A DNA stretch of 64,000 nt. Source: Roseiarcus sp963732155. Its GTDB lineage: Bacteria > Pseudomonadota > Alphaproteobacteria > Rhizobiales > Beijerinckiaceae. The position numbers were made by a program, and so were the translations under genes. Location of the stretch: NCBI GenBank assembly GCA_963732155.1, contig CAVSYB010000017.1, forward strand, positions 62,001 to 126,000. The letters run 5' to 3'. Shown here one piece after another: positions 62,090 to 64,000 of this stretch (position 1 is the first letter of the stretch; each line of letters begins with the position of its first letter). Below the pieces are notes generated by a model, which saw only the letters and a list, made by a program, of their open reading frames with translations, ran no database searches and was not told the origin of the DNA.

Positions 62090-63199
62090 TCATCGTGAGC
62101 TTTCGCGCGCTGATGATCCGACGTCTCGCGCCGACCCGGCCTCGCCGGCGTGGCCGAGCATCCGGCGCGGCGCCGCATCGCGGCGGCCGCCGGCGAAATC
62201 GTCGAAGGCGCGTCCCGCCGCCCGGATGATGTGCGAGGCGATGAAGGCTGCGCCTTCGCGCGCGCCATCCTCCGGGTGCTCGAGGCAGCATTCCCATTCC
62301 ATCACCGCCCAGCCGTGAAAATCATGCGCGGCGAGCTTCGAGAACACCGCGCCGAAATCGATCTGGCCGTCGCCGAGCGAGCGAAAGCGCCCCGCCCGCT
62401 CGACCCACGGCGCATAGCCGGAATAGACGCCCTGGCGTCCGTTCGGGTTGAACTCCGCGTCCTTCACATGAAAGCCGCGGATGCGGGCGCAATAGAGATC
62501 GATGAACTCGAGATAGTCCAGTTGCTGCAGGACGAAATGCGAGGGGTCGTAGTTGATGGCGCAGCGCGGATGATCGCCGACGCCTTCGAGAAACCGCTCG
62601 AACGTCGCGCCGTCGAAAACGTCCTCGCCGGGATGCAGCTCGAAAGCGACGTCGACGCCAGCCGCGTCGAAGGCGTCGAGGATCGGCCGCCAGCGGCGCG
62701 AAAGTTCGGCGAAGCTCTCTTCGATCATTCCCGGCGGCCGTTGCGGCCACGGATAGAAGAAGGGCCACGCGAGCGCGCCGGTGAAGCACGTCGCCGCGCT
62801 GAGGCCGAAATTGCGCGAGGCGCGCGCGGCGAGTTCGAGCTGCCGCACCGCCCAGCGCTGGCGCTCGCGCGGCCGCCCGCGCAGCGCCTGCGGCGCGAAC
62901 ACGTCGAACGCCTCGTCGAAGGCGGGATGGACCGCGACCAGTTGGCCGAATCGACTCGTGGAGAGCTCGGTGATCTCGATCCCGCATTCGCGCCCGACGC
63001 CGGCGATCTGGTCGCAATAGGTTTTCGACTCCGCCGCTTTCGCGAGGTCGAAGAAGCGTTCGTCGCCGGCGGGCGCCTGGATGCCGCGGTAGCCGAGGCC
63101 CGCCGCCCAGCGGCAGATCGCCGGCCAGGAATTGAAAGGGGCCTCGTCGCCGACAAACTGGGCGATTGTCAGTCCGGGCCCTTTGATCGTGCTCGTCAT
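62090..63199 (-). CDS. Sugar phosphate isomerase/epimerase-like TIM-barrel protein
   Basis: A 369-residue xylose-isomerase-like barrel. Metal-ligand positions are seen in VAFELHPGEDVFD (Glu), INYDPSHFVLQQLDY (Asp, His), IRGFHVKDAEF (His) and WAVMEWECCLEHPEDG (Glu), fitting the AP-endonuclease-2 fold family that includes IolE, IolI and ketose epimerases. The C-terminal 40 residues are low complexity and probably disordered. It starts at ATG 63199, 22 bases after the stop of the upstream dehydrogenase, in one probable operon. Confidence 0.85.
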   Translation of the reverse strand: MTSTIKGPGLTIAQFVGDEAPFNSWPAICRWAAGLGYRGIQAPAGDERFFDLAKAAESKTYCDQIAGVGRECGIEITELSTSRFGQLVAVHPAFDEAFDVFAPQALRGRPRERQRWAVRQLELAARASRNFGLSAATCFTGALAWPFFYPWPQRPPGMIEESFAELSRRWRPILDAFDAAGVDVAFELHPGEDVFDGATFERFLEGVGDHPRCAINYDPSHFVLQQLDYLEFIDLYCARIRGFHVKDAEFNPNGRQGVYSGYAPWVERAGRFRSLGDGQIDFGAVFSKLAAHDFHGWAVMEWECCLEHPEDGAREGAAFIASHIIRAAGRAFDDFAGGRRDAAPRRMLGHAGEAGSARDVGSSARESSR

Positions 63200-63220
63200 G
63201 CGCGCGTCCTCAGGGGGCGA

Positions 63221-64000
63221 TCACGTCAGCCGGACCGGCTGGCCGCTTCGCGCGCTTTCGATCGCCGCGTGCGAGAGCCGAAGCGCCGCCAGGTTGCCGC
63301 GCGCCGAATGGATCGGCTCCTTGCCGGTTTCGATGGCGCAGAGCAGCGCGCCCATCGCGCCGGCGAAGCCGTCGTTGAACCATCGCCCGGTCAGTTGCGG
63401 TTCGGCGACGCCCTCGGCCGTATAAAGGCGCACGGCTTGTCGGCCGAGGTCCGGCCCCGTGCTTTGCAGCGTCCCGCGCGCGCCGGCGACGACCGTCGTG
63501 TCCGAGGCGCCGTAAGCCGTGGCGCCGTTGAACGCCAGGGAGGCCTGTCCCCCCGGATAGGCAATGACCGCCTGGGACAGCAGCGGCGCCGCAACGGTCT
63601 GGCCATGGGCGCGCGAGGCCGTCGCAAAAACCAGCTCGGCGCGATCGCCGATGACGCTGACGAGAAAATCGAACCAATGGATCGCGAAATCGTCGAGGAT
63701 GACGAACGGCATGTTCGCAAAAGGCGTTCCTTCGATGAACGTGTGATCCCAATCGATCGCGATATGAACGCCGGTCGGCTCGCCGATCAACCCGGCTCGC
63801 ACCGCCTCGCGGATATAGGACAAATGGGGAGCCCAGCGGCCGTTCTGGTTAACCGCGAGCTGCAGGCCCTTGCTCTGCGCGAGCGCGACGAGTTCGCGGC
63901 CGGTCTGCAGGTCGCTGACGAACGGCTTTTGCGACAGAACGTGCTGGCCGGCCTCGAGGGCGCGTCGCATCAGCGAAACACGATCCCGGGGATGAACCGT
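63221..64000 (-). CDS. Gfo/Idh/MocA-family oxidoreductase (partial, N-terminus beyond window)
   Basis: About 260 C-terminal residues are present; the frame is open to the window edge. MRRALEAGQHVLSQKPFVSD matches the second part of the Rossmann domain (usual EKP motif here QKP), and AVNQNGRWAPHLSYIREAV plus DFAIHWFDFLVSVIG belong to the C-terminal substrate domain with the His-containing H-x3-D type catalytic area. The family oxidises sugars, inositols or their derivatives with NAD(P). Together with the isomerase and CUT2 importer it forms a sugar/polyol catabolic unit. Confidence 0.85.
   Translation of the reverse strand, partial: TVHPRDRVSLMRRALEAGQHVLSQKPFVSDLQTGRELVALAQSKGLQLAVNQNGRWAPHLSYIREAVRAGLIGEPTGVHIAIDWDHTFIEGTPFANMPFVILDDFAIHWFDFLVSVIGDRAELVFATASRAHGQTVAAPLLSQAVIAYPGGQASLAFNGATAYGASDTTVVAGARGTLQSTGPDLGRQAVRLYTAEGVAEPQLTGRWFNDGFAGAMGALLCAIETGKEPIHSARGNLAALRLSHAAIESARSGQPVRLT

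Overview
The window looks like chromosome from a high-GC alphaproteobacterium, probably Hyphomicrobiales (Bradyrhizobium, Beijerinckiaceae or Methylocystaceae-like). This rests on strong G/C codon bias, FixK/FNR-type boxes beside a FixL-like sensor kinase, a PaoABC-type molybdoenzyme, many ABC uptake systems, and GC-rich palindromic repeats. The genus is inference. I saw no rRNA, tRNA or CRISPR array.

Layout. (1) 1-8.1 kb: an aromatic-precursor locus with a partial QuiC-like 3-dehydroshikimate dehydratase, a divergent GntR/FCD regulator, a shikimate/quinate dehydrogenase and a complete LIV-type ABC importer. (2) 8.2-40.8 kb: an energy and redox island. It holds a P-type H+-ATPase, an exported PaoABC-like aldehyde oxidoreductase with a nitroreductase and universal stress protein, a cyclic-nucleotide-gated K+ channel, PEP synthase, a FixL-like hybrid kinase, a full nine-gene N-type ATPase operon (atpDCQRBEFAG), a group 3b-like [NiFe] hydrogenase operon with maturation genes (no hypB), and a divergent Nramp-family transporter. 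Three TTG(A/C)-N6-(T/G)CAA boxes suggest FixK/FNR control of at least part of it. (3) 40.8-55 kb: sugar and secondary metabolism. It holds a FGGY kinase, a BtpA/SgcQ-like protein, an SDR, a Fic/antitoxin pair, an overlapping amidohydrolase/questin-oxidase-like/flavin-monooxygenase operon, a CUT1 ABC importer, and a 750-bp transposon-like cassette of lower GC with no transposase. (4) 55-64 kb: a DUF763 protein, a CUT2 sugar ABC importer, a TIM-barrel isomerase and a Gfo/Idh/MocA dehydrogenase cut by the window edge.

Genes that probably work together: QuiC, shikimate dehydrogenase and the LIV transporter (uptake and conversion towards protocatechuate); N-ATPase, hydrogenase and PEP synthase (energy and redox balance at low oxygen); and the CUT2 importer with isomerase and dehydrogenase (an unidentified polyol or sugar).

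Three genes carry apparent single-base frameshifts (hydrogenase maturation protease, hypE, FGGY kinase). hypF carries an in-frame palindromic insertion. The frameshifts may be real mutations or assembly errors; the sequence alone cannot tell.
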